NCBI GenBank assembly: GCA_965232255.1
Contig: OZ246962.1
Location: 3,286,001 to 3,350,000 of the forward strand
Reading direction: 5' to 3'
Origin: Endozoicomonas sp965232255
GTDB taxonomy: Bacteria; Pseudomonadota; Gammaproteobacteria; Pseudomonadales; Endozoicomonadaceae
Length of the DNA stretch: 64,000 nt
Shown here: in pieces, positions 42,539 through 50,186 of the stretch
Layout: the number at the start of each line of letters is the position of its first letter
Numbering within the stretch: position 1 is the stretch's first letter
The notes under the pieces: generated by a model
Seen by the model: only the letters and a program-made list of their open reading frames with translations
What the model was told of the DNA's origin: nothing
The model's database searches: none
Position numbers and translations under genes: made by a program

Positions 42539-44833
42539 TTAGCTCCGATCATGCAAAATATGCATCTGCTGCACAGCTGCCTCCAGGAGCAAGCCAACGG
42601 GAGGCTCTTTGCTGGATATGGGACACGGAGTGCGTAATATATCGACATCCAGGAATGCAATCATCCGAGGCACCAGACTTTTCGGGCATAAGCGTTTGAC
42701 GGCCTCGACATTTCTCTCGTTGCGGTAAGCTGTGGGTACGACTTGGTCTGACAGCTTTTTAATAGTGACATCGCTTTTGAAAGCCAATGCCTTTTTCAGT
42801 TCAGGCGACAGTTTCGCCAAGTGTGCGCCGCTCTCTGGCATTAAGGGCACCGGTCGTCCACTAGCCTCACCCGACTTTTTCACCATAGTTCCTGAGTTGA
42901 GTAGTCTTTTTTCTCCGTATTCGTATTCATCTTGATGCAGGAAAACGCTCCCACCTTTAGCCTTTACGTTAAAGCATTTAGGGACCGGTCTGGATTCAGC
43001 GCTGGATGCCACGAAGCTAAAGGTACCACTCACCACTGGAGGCGCAGGCGGTCTTGGTCTTGCACCAATCGAGTCGGTACTGTCTTGCACAAGACCGCCA
43101 CCTGTGCCTGCTGTATCAAGGAATGTAAAGACAGGTCGAACTTCAGGGGCAGCCCAATCCACACCAAAACCACCCGACATACTATCTACTGCTGGACGTA
43201 CGAGTGGCGCGACTTGAGGCAAGTCGACATCCTCTGACTCTGCTGTTTCGCTATTGCTGCTGTCTGCTACTAAACCATGCATTCCTCCGGACCAGGATGC
43301 AGCAACTACAGCGCCGCTGGCAGACGGGCGCGGGGGACGCGACATTGATTGACTTTTTGTTGTTTCCATCAAGGTAGAAATAATCAGGGCATATTTAACC
43401 GAGTTGCTGCGATTCTCCCTGACGCTCTGCCCGGTGGCTTGTTGAATATCCGCTTCTTCTTTACGAGTCATGGTGTCAAGGCCAATCAACTGGTAGTGCC
43501 TTGATGCCTCCAACACGATTCGTTTATCAGGCTCAACCTTCTGTATCCCCCAATAGGCCGCTACACCAGGTAGTTTCACACCGTAGATCAAGTAAGTACC
43601 CTTTACTCTCTGATAGTCCACGGCAAACAGATCAATCCCTGCCATAGCAATTTTATTTGCCTGAAAAGACAGGGCAACGGGTGCATTGGTGTGCTGCAAA
43701 GCGGTAAAAGCGTGGGTGAAAGAAGCACCAGGAAAACTTGATATCCCTACTGAGCGCGCAAGATTTGTGGTCAAAAGCGTCTGAAAGCTATTGGGCATTG
43801 AACTCAGGACTGCCGTATCCTGCGGGTTGACTAGTCGGAAGGAGGAAGTGACTGAAGGAAGTTCTTTAAGGTGCCATGAAGAAGCTGCAAGAGCTGACCC
43901 ACCATCTGTTGCATTGTCCACGGTCTCAAACTGAACGACTCCGACGACAGGCATCTGCTCGCCGGGCGTGACTATAAATATCTGATGCTCACTGTCAATC
44001 GATACGTTATGAAGTGGTCCGCTGACTGTCGGATTGTCCAGTAAAAAATCGGCACTCGCCTGTTGTTGGAATTTACCGTCGCCGTCACTTTCGTACAGGA
44101 TTACCGTTGGCATATTCTCAGCATCCTTACTCAACAGGGCACCCGTGCTGCCATCGTGCTGCTTCAGGTAATTCAAATAAGACTCACGATACTCAGCTTC
44201 ATTTTGCTCAACCGTTGCCTTGTTTTCTTTGCAATTGACCAAGTGATCACGAATGTCAGCCCTGAGCATGCCGTCATCGCACCCTGGACAGGTGAGCAAC
44301 TCCGGCTGGAAATAAACCGGCCTTTTCACATTAAGCTGTTCACCCTTACCCCAGCCCTGTAGAGGCTCAAAGCTGTTAAATGAATTTCTGCACAGAGGGC
44401 ATGCGGCTGGCCTGTGTGATAGAACGTTGGCAATACAGTCTTGACAAAACGAGTGCCAGTTGACGATGCAGTTCTCGTTACTGGGCACGTAGGCCGGAAT
44501 CGTTAAATTGTTTAAACTGCCTGCGGATTCAGTAAGACATACTGGACAACCGACAGGCGGTTGCACAGCAACCGGCAAGCCTTCAATGTACTCAACCATA
44601 ATCTTCTGAGGATTATAAGCCACCCTCCCATGCCTGTTGGTGATGGCAGTATCAACAGGTGTACCAGCCATTGGTTCTGTTGATGGCGCCGGTATTTCGG
44701 ATTGCCGACCAGCAGTGGAAAAAACGCCGGTGCCTTTTTGTCTTTCAAGGTCACTGGCAAAAGCGTCCCTACCCAGTGCGCTGTGTTGGGACTGACTGGA
44801 CGAGCCAGGCGAGCCCGGATTTATTGAGTGCAT
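42539..44833 (-). CDS. RING finger plus TRAF-type zinc finger protein, probable E3 ligase mimic
   Basis: The 764-residue protein carries a C3HC4 RING finger: Cys96/Cys99, Cys122, His127, Cys130/Cys133, Cys145/Cys148, including CPVC, FCQDC and CPLC. It is followed by a single TRAF-type finger, Cys182/Cys185, His197, Cys201, in the form CPGCDDGMLRADIRDHLVNC. RING domains recruit ubiquitin-charged E2 enzymes; RING then TRAF finger is the order in eukaryotic TRAF-type ligases. Bacteria lack ubiquitin, so a role inside a eukaryotic host is inferred. The first 80 residues are Ser/Pro/Gly-rich, as in many secreted effectors, and there is no Sec signal. The rest (about 230-764) is unrecognised, with a low-complexity linker around 510-610. 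GGGGA precedes the ATG. Alternative: a zinc-binding scaffold without ligase activity. Confidence 0.88.
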   Translation of the reverse strand: MHSINPGSPGSSSQSQHSALGRDAFASDLERQKGTGVFSTAGRQSEIPAPSTEPMAGTPVDTAITNRHGRVAYNPQKIMVEYIEGLPVAVQPPVGCPVCLTESAGSLNNLTIPAYVPSNENCIVNWHSFCQDCIANVLSHRPAACPLCRNSFNSFEPLQGWGKGEQLNVKRPVYFQPELLTCPGCDDGMLRADIRDHLVNCKENKATVEQNEAEYRESYLNYLKQHDGSTGALLSKDAENMPTVILYESDGDGKFQQQASADFLLDNPTVSGPLHNVSIDSEHQIFIVTPGEQMPVVGVVQFETVDNATDGGSALAASSWHLKELPSVTSSFRLVNPQDTAVLSSMPNSFQTLLTTNLARSVGISSFPGASFTHAFTALQHTNAPVALSFQANKIAMAGIDLFAVDYQRVKGTYLIYGVKLPGVAAYWGIQKVEPDKRIVLEASRHYQLIGLDTMTRKEEADIQQATGQSVRENRSNSVKYALIISTLMETTKSQSMSRPPRPSASGAVVAASWSGGMHGLVADSSNSETAESEDVDLPQVAPLVRPAVDSMSGGFGVDWAAPEVRPVFTFLDTAGTGGGLVQDSTDSIGARPRPPAPPVVSGTFSFVASSAESRPVPKCFNVKAKGGSVFLHQDEYEYGEKRLLNSGTMVKKSGEASGRPVPLMPESGAHLAKLSPELKKALAFKSDVTIKKLSDQVVPTAYRNERNVEAVKRLCPKSLVPRMIAFLDVDILRTPCPISSKEPPVGLLLEAAVQQMHILHDRS

Positions 44834-45099
44834 AAGACATCCCCGATTTATGTATTATGTTTGCAAGTGTCGCGCTGTTTGTTATTTATTGAACGCATGA
44901 GAATAGTACAAAATTCAGGTAACGTGTCTTTTCTTTATTTGTTTGTTTGTTATCAGCAGTGATATGACAAGACTTTTTCGGATAATTTTTGGTTAGATTC
45001 CCGAACATTCTGGTTACCGATTCATTCTGTCCATCAGCCTACTCTGCACAATTATGTACTATCCGTGATTATCCGTGATATTCGGAGGATCGATTATCT

Positions 45100-45543
45100 G
45101 TGTGTCCAGGAAAGGACAAAAAAAGGACAAAATATTACAGGGAAGAAATGATGGATATTACCAGCCCGAGGTTAGAAATTTGTACAAATAATTCCACAAA
45201 AGTCTTGGATGAACCTGAAAAATACGGTCGTTCAAAATTTAATGACAAGACCATTGAAATAGTCGTTGCTACCCGACAATACCCTTATGGCGGTATTTTT
45301 TCCAGGGGGTTTGGTGATATTGTATCCGGGGTAAAGGAGCTGGAATATTTAAGGAATATTTTTCCTGAAGCAAAGTGCTCATTTGTCTTTGAACACTATG
45401 CCGACAATACCGGCGAACTGGAAAAATTAATGTTAATTACCACCAGCGAAGACGTAAAAACCTTTATTCTGAATGGTCGGCATAAAACCAATGTCCAATC
45501 ATCCGATCAGCCCCCATTACTTGGCGTGCATCAAGAGGCCGAA
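45100..45543 (+). pseudogene. unknown protein, N-terminal part, broken by IS4-family insertion
   Basis: This is the first piece of a gene cut by an IS. It starts at GTG 45100, with GGAGG about ten bases upstream; ATG 45148, with AGGGAAG, is an alternative. The 148 residues include IEIVVATRQYPYGGIFSRGFGDIV and a helix then strand (PEAKCSFVFEH), a Rossmann-like pattern reminiscent of GT-B glycosyltransferases, but I do not recognise the family. The frame runs into the element after GAG GCC GAA. Deleting the element and one 9-bp duplication restores the frame exactly into 46740. The DNA is AT-rich compared with the core genes. Confidence 0.85.
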
Positions 45544-46608
45544 CTATGTAGGGGACAAAACATCCAGCAAAATCTGAAAGGTGATCTCATCGCCCTTTGC
45601 GCACTGGTTTTTCAATACCCGCCTGAGAATATCCAATCCCAGTCTGAACAGACTTTTGGCTGGTCGACAGTGCTTATTCAAGGGCAGCATCGCCGCGTCT
45701 CCATGCTTCCAGTGCCCAACGGTCAAGCACCACGTGAATGCAATGGACAAAAGTCCGAGCAGTTTATCCATTCTGGCATGCTCTGTCATATGCGTTGACT
45801 CCATGTCAAACCCCCGCGATTTCAGGCACCCGAACAATGTCTCAATCCCCCAGCGTTTGGCGTAGTCCGTGATCATTGAATCCGGTTTGGTCGTAGCCAC
45901 AACGATCAACAGACCTTGTATTGTGCGACGAGCTGATATGTAAAGAGGGATACCTGATACTTTTTTCTTGGTATGCCAAGTCACCGTCTGATTCATACCA
46001 ACGCTCCGGCACAGTTTCCCAATGGGGATACTGACTCCGTCGTGCTCAATAGGAAAGCTCTCTTTCACGCGCAGTCGACATGACAAGTCTTCCTGGTTAA
46101 GCCACTCGAACCAGTCTTGACCGATAAACTCTCGGTCAGCAAGCAGAGCGTCAATCCGATCAACCGGAATCAGGCGCAGAACCCGTTTCATGATCGCGAT
46201 ACGCTCTTGAGCGTTCGAGTTACCACCGCTTTTGCCAAGGCACTTCCAGACAATAGGGATCGAGTTCCCCTGCCAGGCAATGGAAACAACCAGATAATTG
46301 ACGTCTTTCTTGCCATGTTTCCAGTTGGTCCTGTCCATACATAGCGTGTAGCGTTCCATGTCCAGACAACTCAGGATGAATAACCCCAGCTGTTCGTAGC
46401 TGTACTCGTAGTCAGCGAAGAAGCGCTTGACTCGCCGGTAACTCGACTCGGCATCTGCCTTAGTCTGAAATTCTTCAGCAACTCGGTAAAGATTGGTGGA
46501 GCGCGCGCGGATCAAGGACAGAACAAACTGTGCAATAAAATCAGCGCGGGCTTGATGCGATGGCAAATGGGCTTTAAGCTTCTCGGCTAATGAGCTGACT
46601 TCTTCCAT
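45544..46608 (-). CDS. IS4-family transposase
   Basis: The 354-residue DDE transposase has Asp92 (MDRTNWKHG), Asp158 (LADREFIG) and Glu256 within the IS4 signature Y-(2)-R-(3)-E-(6)-K (Tyr249, Arg252, Glu256, Lys263). All catalytic residues are present. The stop codon lies in the left inverted repeat. I start at ATG 46608; a TTG three codons earlier is also open. The enzyme performs cut-and-paste transposition of its element. Confidence 0.95.
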   Translation of the reverse strand: MEEVSSLAEKLKAHLPSHQARADFIAQFVLSLIRARSTNLYRVAEEFQTKADAESSYRRVKRFFADYEYSYEQLGLFILSCLDMERYTLCMDRTNWKHGKKDVNYLVVSIAWQGNSIPIVWKCLGKSGGNSNAQERIAIMKRVLRLIPVDRIDALLADREFIGQDWFEWLNQEDLSCRLRVKESFPIEHDGVSIPIGKLCRSVGMNQTVTWHTKKKVSGIPLYISARRTIQGLLIVVATTKPDSMITDYAKRWGIETLFGCLKSRGFDMESTHMTEHARMDKLLGLLSIAFTWCLTVGHWKHGDAAMLPLNKHCRPAKSLFRLGLDILRRVLKNQCAKGDEITFQILLDVLSPT

Positions 46609-46730
46609 GTACGACAAAAGTACTCTATGAGGAGGTTAGAGACCGCATAGATTACCTTACATGGGGAGTCAGCTCATCCCCTCTGACCTCTTGCCAGATC
46701 TGATCTCTAGATTTTTTGTCCCGTACATAG
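45544..46730 (-). mobile_element. complete IS4-family insertion sequence
   Basis: The 1187-bp element is bounded by terminal inverted repeats: CTATGTAGGGGACAAAA at 45544-45560 against the reverse complement of the right end at 46714-46730, with one mismatch in 17. It is flanked by perfect 9-bp direct repeats GAGGCCGAA (45535-45543 and 46731-46739). A 9-bp duplication is typical of the IS10/IS50 groups. Its only gene is an apparently intact transposase. Perfect repeats and an intact frame point to a recent insertion. Confidence 0.95.
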
Positions 46731-46739
46731 GAGGCCGAA

Positions 46740-47225
46740 GTAGCCAAATTGCTGGAAGAGGCTCATGTTATCTTTCATGGTCCGAGTGGTTTGATAACAC
46801 CCCTGGCAGCCAGTCACGGTCAATATGCCAACAAAACCCTAAGCGTTACTGAGTATGACGAAAATACTGGAGATTATAATCCCAATGAATGTCATGGAAT
46901 ACCAGTGTTTAATATGGGTTTTCGGTACAACCGTTTATATCTAATGGAGAATCCTTATCTGGAGACTGAGTTCAAGAACGAGTTGCTGCGTTGTTATTGT
47001 GCTAATCCAGTGAGTAAAAACAGCGATGAGAGTGACAGAAACGTATTTTATTTTGCCTATGGACATACCTTTGGTTTTATCGCTCAGATGGTAAGAGTTT
47101 TAGTACTAATGGAAGGCAGCAATAATAGAGATGTGGTGTTAGTCAGCTCAAAAGATCTCCATCTGGATAAGGACCGCAGGGATTTCGCCGACCTGCTACC
47201 ACCGTGTTGCCCTTACAAGTCTGGT
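46740..47225 (+). pseudogene. unknown protein, middle part
   Basis: Second piece of the broken gene. It continues in frame from the IS4 duplication (GTA GCC AAA TTG CTG ...) through EEAHVIFHGPSGL, FAYGHTFGFIAQMVRVLVLM and VVLVSSKDLHLDKDRRDFADLL, all typical folded-protein sequence with a second Rossmann-like strand-loop feel. At about 47225 it enters the right end of an IS200/IS605-type element; the last codons before that may already be element DNA. I do not recognise the family. Confidence 0.8.
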
Positions 47226-47340
47226 GACATGCTCCCACCACTAAGCCGCTAGGCGGCTATAGTGGGGGCTTCTTGCGACCCATGCTGAGAACACTCAACA
47301 CCTTTCGCTGTAGAACCTGCGCTGACACGACAATCTACAG
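47226..47340 (-). ncRNA. candidate omega (reRNA) guide scaffold at the tnpB 3' end
   Basis: TnpB proteins use an RNA made from the 3' end of tnpB and the right end of the element, whose guide reads into flanking DNA. Here the tnpB stop codon (47249-47251) lies in the loop of the right-end hairpin (47238-47265), the geometry expected for such an RNA. The limits are inferred, not seen. A guide would be copied from the broken gene just outside 47226. Confidence 0.35.
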
Positions 47341-48472
47341 GGGAACTCTTTATGCAACCGCTGTGTCCCAGCGAATCAGCTAAACCCATATCTCTTATAT
47401 TGCGGGCGGCGTTCACGTCCCTGTCGTTCACCCTATGGCAACCTGGGCACTCCCATTCACGGATTGATAACGGCATGGAATCCATTTTGTAGCCACAGCA
47501 ATTACACAGTTTTGAGCTTGGCTGGAACCTTCCTATACGAATTAGGTTTTTGCCATTCCAGCGGCACTTGTAGTCCAGTGTCGTTAGAAACATACCCCAA
47601 CCAGCATCCTGTATTGCTCTGGCCAGCTTCCGGTTCTTGGTCATGCCTTTGATATTCAGGTCTTCAATTGCAAACGTGGTTGCGTGGTTTTTGCCAGCCA
47701 GCGTTGCAGTTACCTGATGAATGAAATCAAGACGGCGGTTAGCCACCTTTTCATGAATGGTGGCAACTATCCGTTTCTGTTTTGCCCTGTTACCAGAGCC
47801 TTTTTTCCTTCTGGATAATTTCTTTTGCTCAATGGCAAGCCGAGCCAATGATGCCTTTAGCAATTTTGGATTGTTTGTTTTGTTTCCCTCACTGTCGATC
47901 AAAAACGAGGTCAGCCCAACATCGAGGCCAACGGTATGCTCAGGTTCAATCAACGACGATATGGGATCAATCGCACCATTATCCACCAAAACACTGGCAA
48001 AATATTTGCCGGCAGGAGAGCGCTTGATCGTGACTGTTTTTACCTTGCCAACAAAAAGGCGATGCAATTTCGCCCTGATTCCCTTGAGTTTTGGCAAATT
48101 GATTTGACCTTGTTGGAAATCAACAGTTACGTACTGCGGGCATTGGAACGATTGCCAGCCAGAGTATTTTGATTTGAACCGTGGGAACTTCGCCCGACCT
48201 CGAAAAAAGTTGGTGAATGCAGTTTCCAGGTTGGCCAGTGAAGCCAACAGGCTTTGGCTATTCACTTCCGTCAGCCACTCCTTATCGGCTTTTTTGCTGG
48301 CAACCACCATATCCTGAAGCTGGCGCTTTGACAGGCTTTTCCCGGTTTCCTTGTAGTGTTTGTCCTTTTCAGACAAAGCCCAGTTATAGACAAACCGAGC
48401 ACAACCGAAGTGCTTGGCAATCAGCACTTTCTGTTCTGCGTTCGGGTAGAGTCTATATTTGTAGGCTTTCAT
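47249..48472 (-). CDS. tnpB: TnpB RNA-guided nuclease of IS200/IS605 family
   Basis: The 407-residue protein has the OrfB N-terminal region (MKAYKYRLYPN start), a split RuvC nuclease and a zinc ribbon. RuvC acidic residues appear intact: Asp184 in GLDVGL, Glu270 in AIEDL, and the aspartates of NDRDVNAARN (about 350-352). The ribbon has Cys323/Cys326 and Cys342/Cys345. TnpB cuts DNA under RNA guidance and helps retain the element. About 55 residues follow the last RuvC motif, with a Ser/Gly-rich tail. No frameshift or stop is seen. Confidence 0.94.
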   Translation of the reverse strand: MKAYKYRLYPNAEQKVLIAKHFGCARFVYNWALSEKDKHYKETGKSLSKRQLQDMVVASKKADKEWLTEVNSQSLLASLANLETAFTNFFRGRAKFPRFKSKYSGWQSFQCPQYVTVDFQQGQINLPKLKGIRAKLHRLFVGKVKTVTIKRSPAGKYFASVLVDNGAIDPISSLIEPEHTVGLDVGLTSFLIDSEGNKTNNPKLLKASLARLAIEQKKLSRRKKGSGNRAKQKRIVATIHEKVANRRLDFIHQVTATLAGKNHATTFAIEDLNIKGMTKNRKLARAIQDAGWGMFLTTLDYKCRWNGKNLIRIGRFQPSSKLCNCCGYKMDSMPLSIREWECPGCHRVNDRDVNAARNIRDMGLADSLGHSGCIKSSPVDCRVSAGSTAKGVECSQHGSQEAPTIAA

Positions 48473-48509
48473 GGTGCTATGATAGAAAAAACATCATCAG
48501 TGTCAATAC

Positions 48510-48911
48510 ATGAAATCTCATTATCACTGTTTCTACAAACTAAAATATCACTTAGTGTTAGTAACAAAGTACCGGAAAAAATGTTTTACACCTCAAATGC
48601 TGGACAGGCTGGAAGTCATCTGTCGTGAATTGTGCAGCAAGTGGGAGGTAGGTCTGGATCAGTTTAGTGGAGAAGCTGATCATCTCCACCTGATGCTGGA
48701 CATCCACCCAAACATAATACCCAGCAAGTTCATCAACAACTTGAAAACGGTCACAAGTCGGCTTATCAGGAAGGAGTTTTCGCAACACCTGAAAGCGTAC
48801 TACTGGAAGCCGGTGCTGTGGACAAGGGCATATTGCTTGATCACTGCTGGCGGTGCACCATTGGAAGTGCTCAAGGAATATATCCAGAAACGGGAAAGGT
48901 CGGAGAAATAG
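48510..48911 (+). CDS. tnpA: TnpA Y1 transposase of IS200/IS605 family
   Basis: The 133-residue HUH/Y1 transposase has the metal-binding HLHLML (His58, His60) and the nucleophile tyrosine in LKEYIQKRE (Tyr124). It acts on single-stranded DNA and recognises the end hairpins. The 37 bases between the tnpA and tnpB starts must carry both promoters or ribosome sites. All key residues are present, so the element may be mobile. Confidence 0.95.
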   Translation: MKSHYHCFYKLKYHLVLVTKYRKKCFTPQMLDRLEVICRELCSKWEVGLDQFSGEADHLHLMLDIHPNIIPSKFINNLKTVTSRLIRKEFSQHLKAYYWKPVLWTRAYCLITAGGAPLEVLKEYIQKRERSEK

Positions 48912-48987
48912 CAGCCCTCCACGGTCTGCCTGCTATCCATCTCCATCCAAACGCTTCGCGCTATGGATGGAGAATTTCGCAGGTTTC

Positions 48988-49128
48988 GTTATAAATGCAG
49001 GAAGTGTCTGTGCCATATTCCTGGGACAAGTTCGTAACTGTCTCACCGTCCAGCCATTTCTGGATAGCTTCAATACGGATGGCTTCTCGTACGCTATGGG
49101 AGACTTTACGACCGTCTATCTTGCTCAT
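48988..49128 (-). pseudogene. IS630-type transposase, N-terminal fragment
   Basis: Read on the minus strand from ATG 49128, the frame gives MSKIDGRKVSHSV, then IRIEAIQKWLDGETV and LSQEYGTDTSCIYN: the helix-turn-helix start of IS630-type transposases. It is cut off after 47 residues exactly where the IS605-type element begins (TATAAC then GAAACC), and the rest is not found on the other side. A deletion must therefore have followed the insertion. Confidence 0.75.
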
Positions 49129-49180
49129 GGATACCTCAAACGTTGAGGCAGCATTTTACCATATTGAATGATGCAAATCA

Positions 49181-49720
49181 TTGGCTCACATCAATAAAGT
49201 GTTTCAAGTCAACAGTAATGGTGAAAAAATTGAACTCGAAATTTTTAACAATTCGCATGGGCAGGATGAGAAAAATATTCGCATCATCTCACCTGGTCGA
49301 TTAGAAAATAGCGATGTCCATCTTCTGCAAAAAGGTTCTGAAATAAATTACAGTTCTGGAGATCTCAGTACCTCCGATGTTCTTGCTAAAGGAAAAATCC
49401 CAATAGTTGATCCCAATAAAAAAATAACATTGGCCAGAAAGATGCTGGAGAAAGTAAATGAATTTTGTACAATTCCTGGAAATGGGAAATTTTCTGCGTT
49501 AATTACGCCATGGCTGCTGGCATCTTCGTCTTTTACTGGTGACGCCTGGATAATATTTTCCCAAACAACACCTGATGAAATAGCCTCATTACAACAACTG
49601 CTTAGTCCGCAATGGCAAGCGTTTGAACGTGAATTCACCGCTTGGTTAAAACAGAACAATCAAACCAAATCGTTTATTCAGGAAAAAACAGAAGCTATTA
49701 TCCGGAAAACTGCACGATAA
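49181..49720 (+). pseudogene. unknown protein, C-terminal part
   Basis: Third piece of the broken gene, or possibly a separate neighbouring gene that lost its 5' end. The 179 residues are AT-rich in codon use like the other two pieces. They begin in frame after a TGA at 49169-49171, include FQVNSNGEKIELEIFNNS and a helical C-terminus (LLSPQWQAFEREFTAWLKQ) and end with TAA. The first codon here is a TTG without a ribosome site, so translation on its own is doubtful. Confidence 0.65.
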
Positions 49721-49728
49721 AAACATGA

Positions 49729-49925
49729 TCAAAAACCAGTCAATCCAAGCATTTTCAACATGTAGTCTTCGTCCCAGCCGCAGTTTTTGCGCTTATTCCT
49801 GAGGCCTGCGTTTACCGAGGTATTCAGTTTAAGAAGGTTAAGAGACACTTGTCCTACAATGCCTTGGTTTTTCGCGGCAAAGCCCAATTGTGCTCGGCAA
49901 CGATCCTGACCCTGCGCAAAAACTG
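49729..49925 (-). pseudogene. ISAs1-family transposase, C-terminal remnant
   Basis: On the minus strand, one frame gives QLGFAAKNQGIVGQVS, NLLKLNTSVNAGLRN and CGWDEDYMLKMLGL followed by TGA at 49729-49731. This is the typical ending of ISAs1 (H-repeat) transposases. Upstream the frame is closed by a stop at about 49928, so only the last 60-65 residues survive. It begins nine bases after the stop of the broken gene. Confidence 0.75.
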
Positions 49926-50186
49926 TTCATGTTTTTGTCATGACAAGGGTTCCTAAAATCCAGCAAAATGTCTGTCTGTCAAATTCGGTAATCCCTGATT
50001 CGCACGACCCCAAAAAACAACTTATATGTTGCCTGCAATCATATTGTCTTTAGTGCATTCTGTGCACAGCGGCTGCGGTAGAAATCTGTTGGATAATTAA
50101 CAGGAATTTACCACTATAACCGTTTGCGATTTAGTAAGAGAGAATACCAGTATCAGAAACAGACATTTTTCCAGGGAGACTAAAAA
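49926..50186. other. upstream region of the 395-residue gene
   Basis: No gene seen. A perfect 10-base palindrome CTGTGCACAG lies at 50060-50069 and could be an operator. The strand ends with AGGGAG eight bases before the next ATG. Confidence 0.4.

Larger units (their letters stand above)
47226..48987 (-). mobile_element. IS200/IS605-type element with divergent tnpA and tnpB
   Basis: About 1.76 kb. tnpB is on the minus strand and tnpA on the plus strand, divergent as in IS605. There are no inverted repeats or target duplication; instead each end has a subterminal hairpin. Right end: CCACTAAGCCGC pairs with GCGGCTATAGTGG (47238-47265). Left end: CTCCATCC pairs with GGATGGAG (48941-48972). The outer limits are estimates: the left-end limit is set by the IS630 fragment, and the right-end limit by analogy with other elements ending in a GTCA-like tip. 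Confidence 0.85.
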
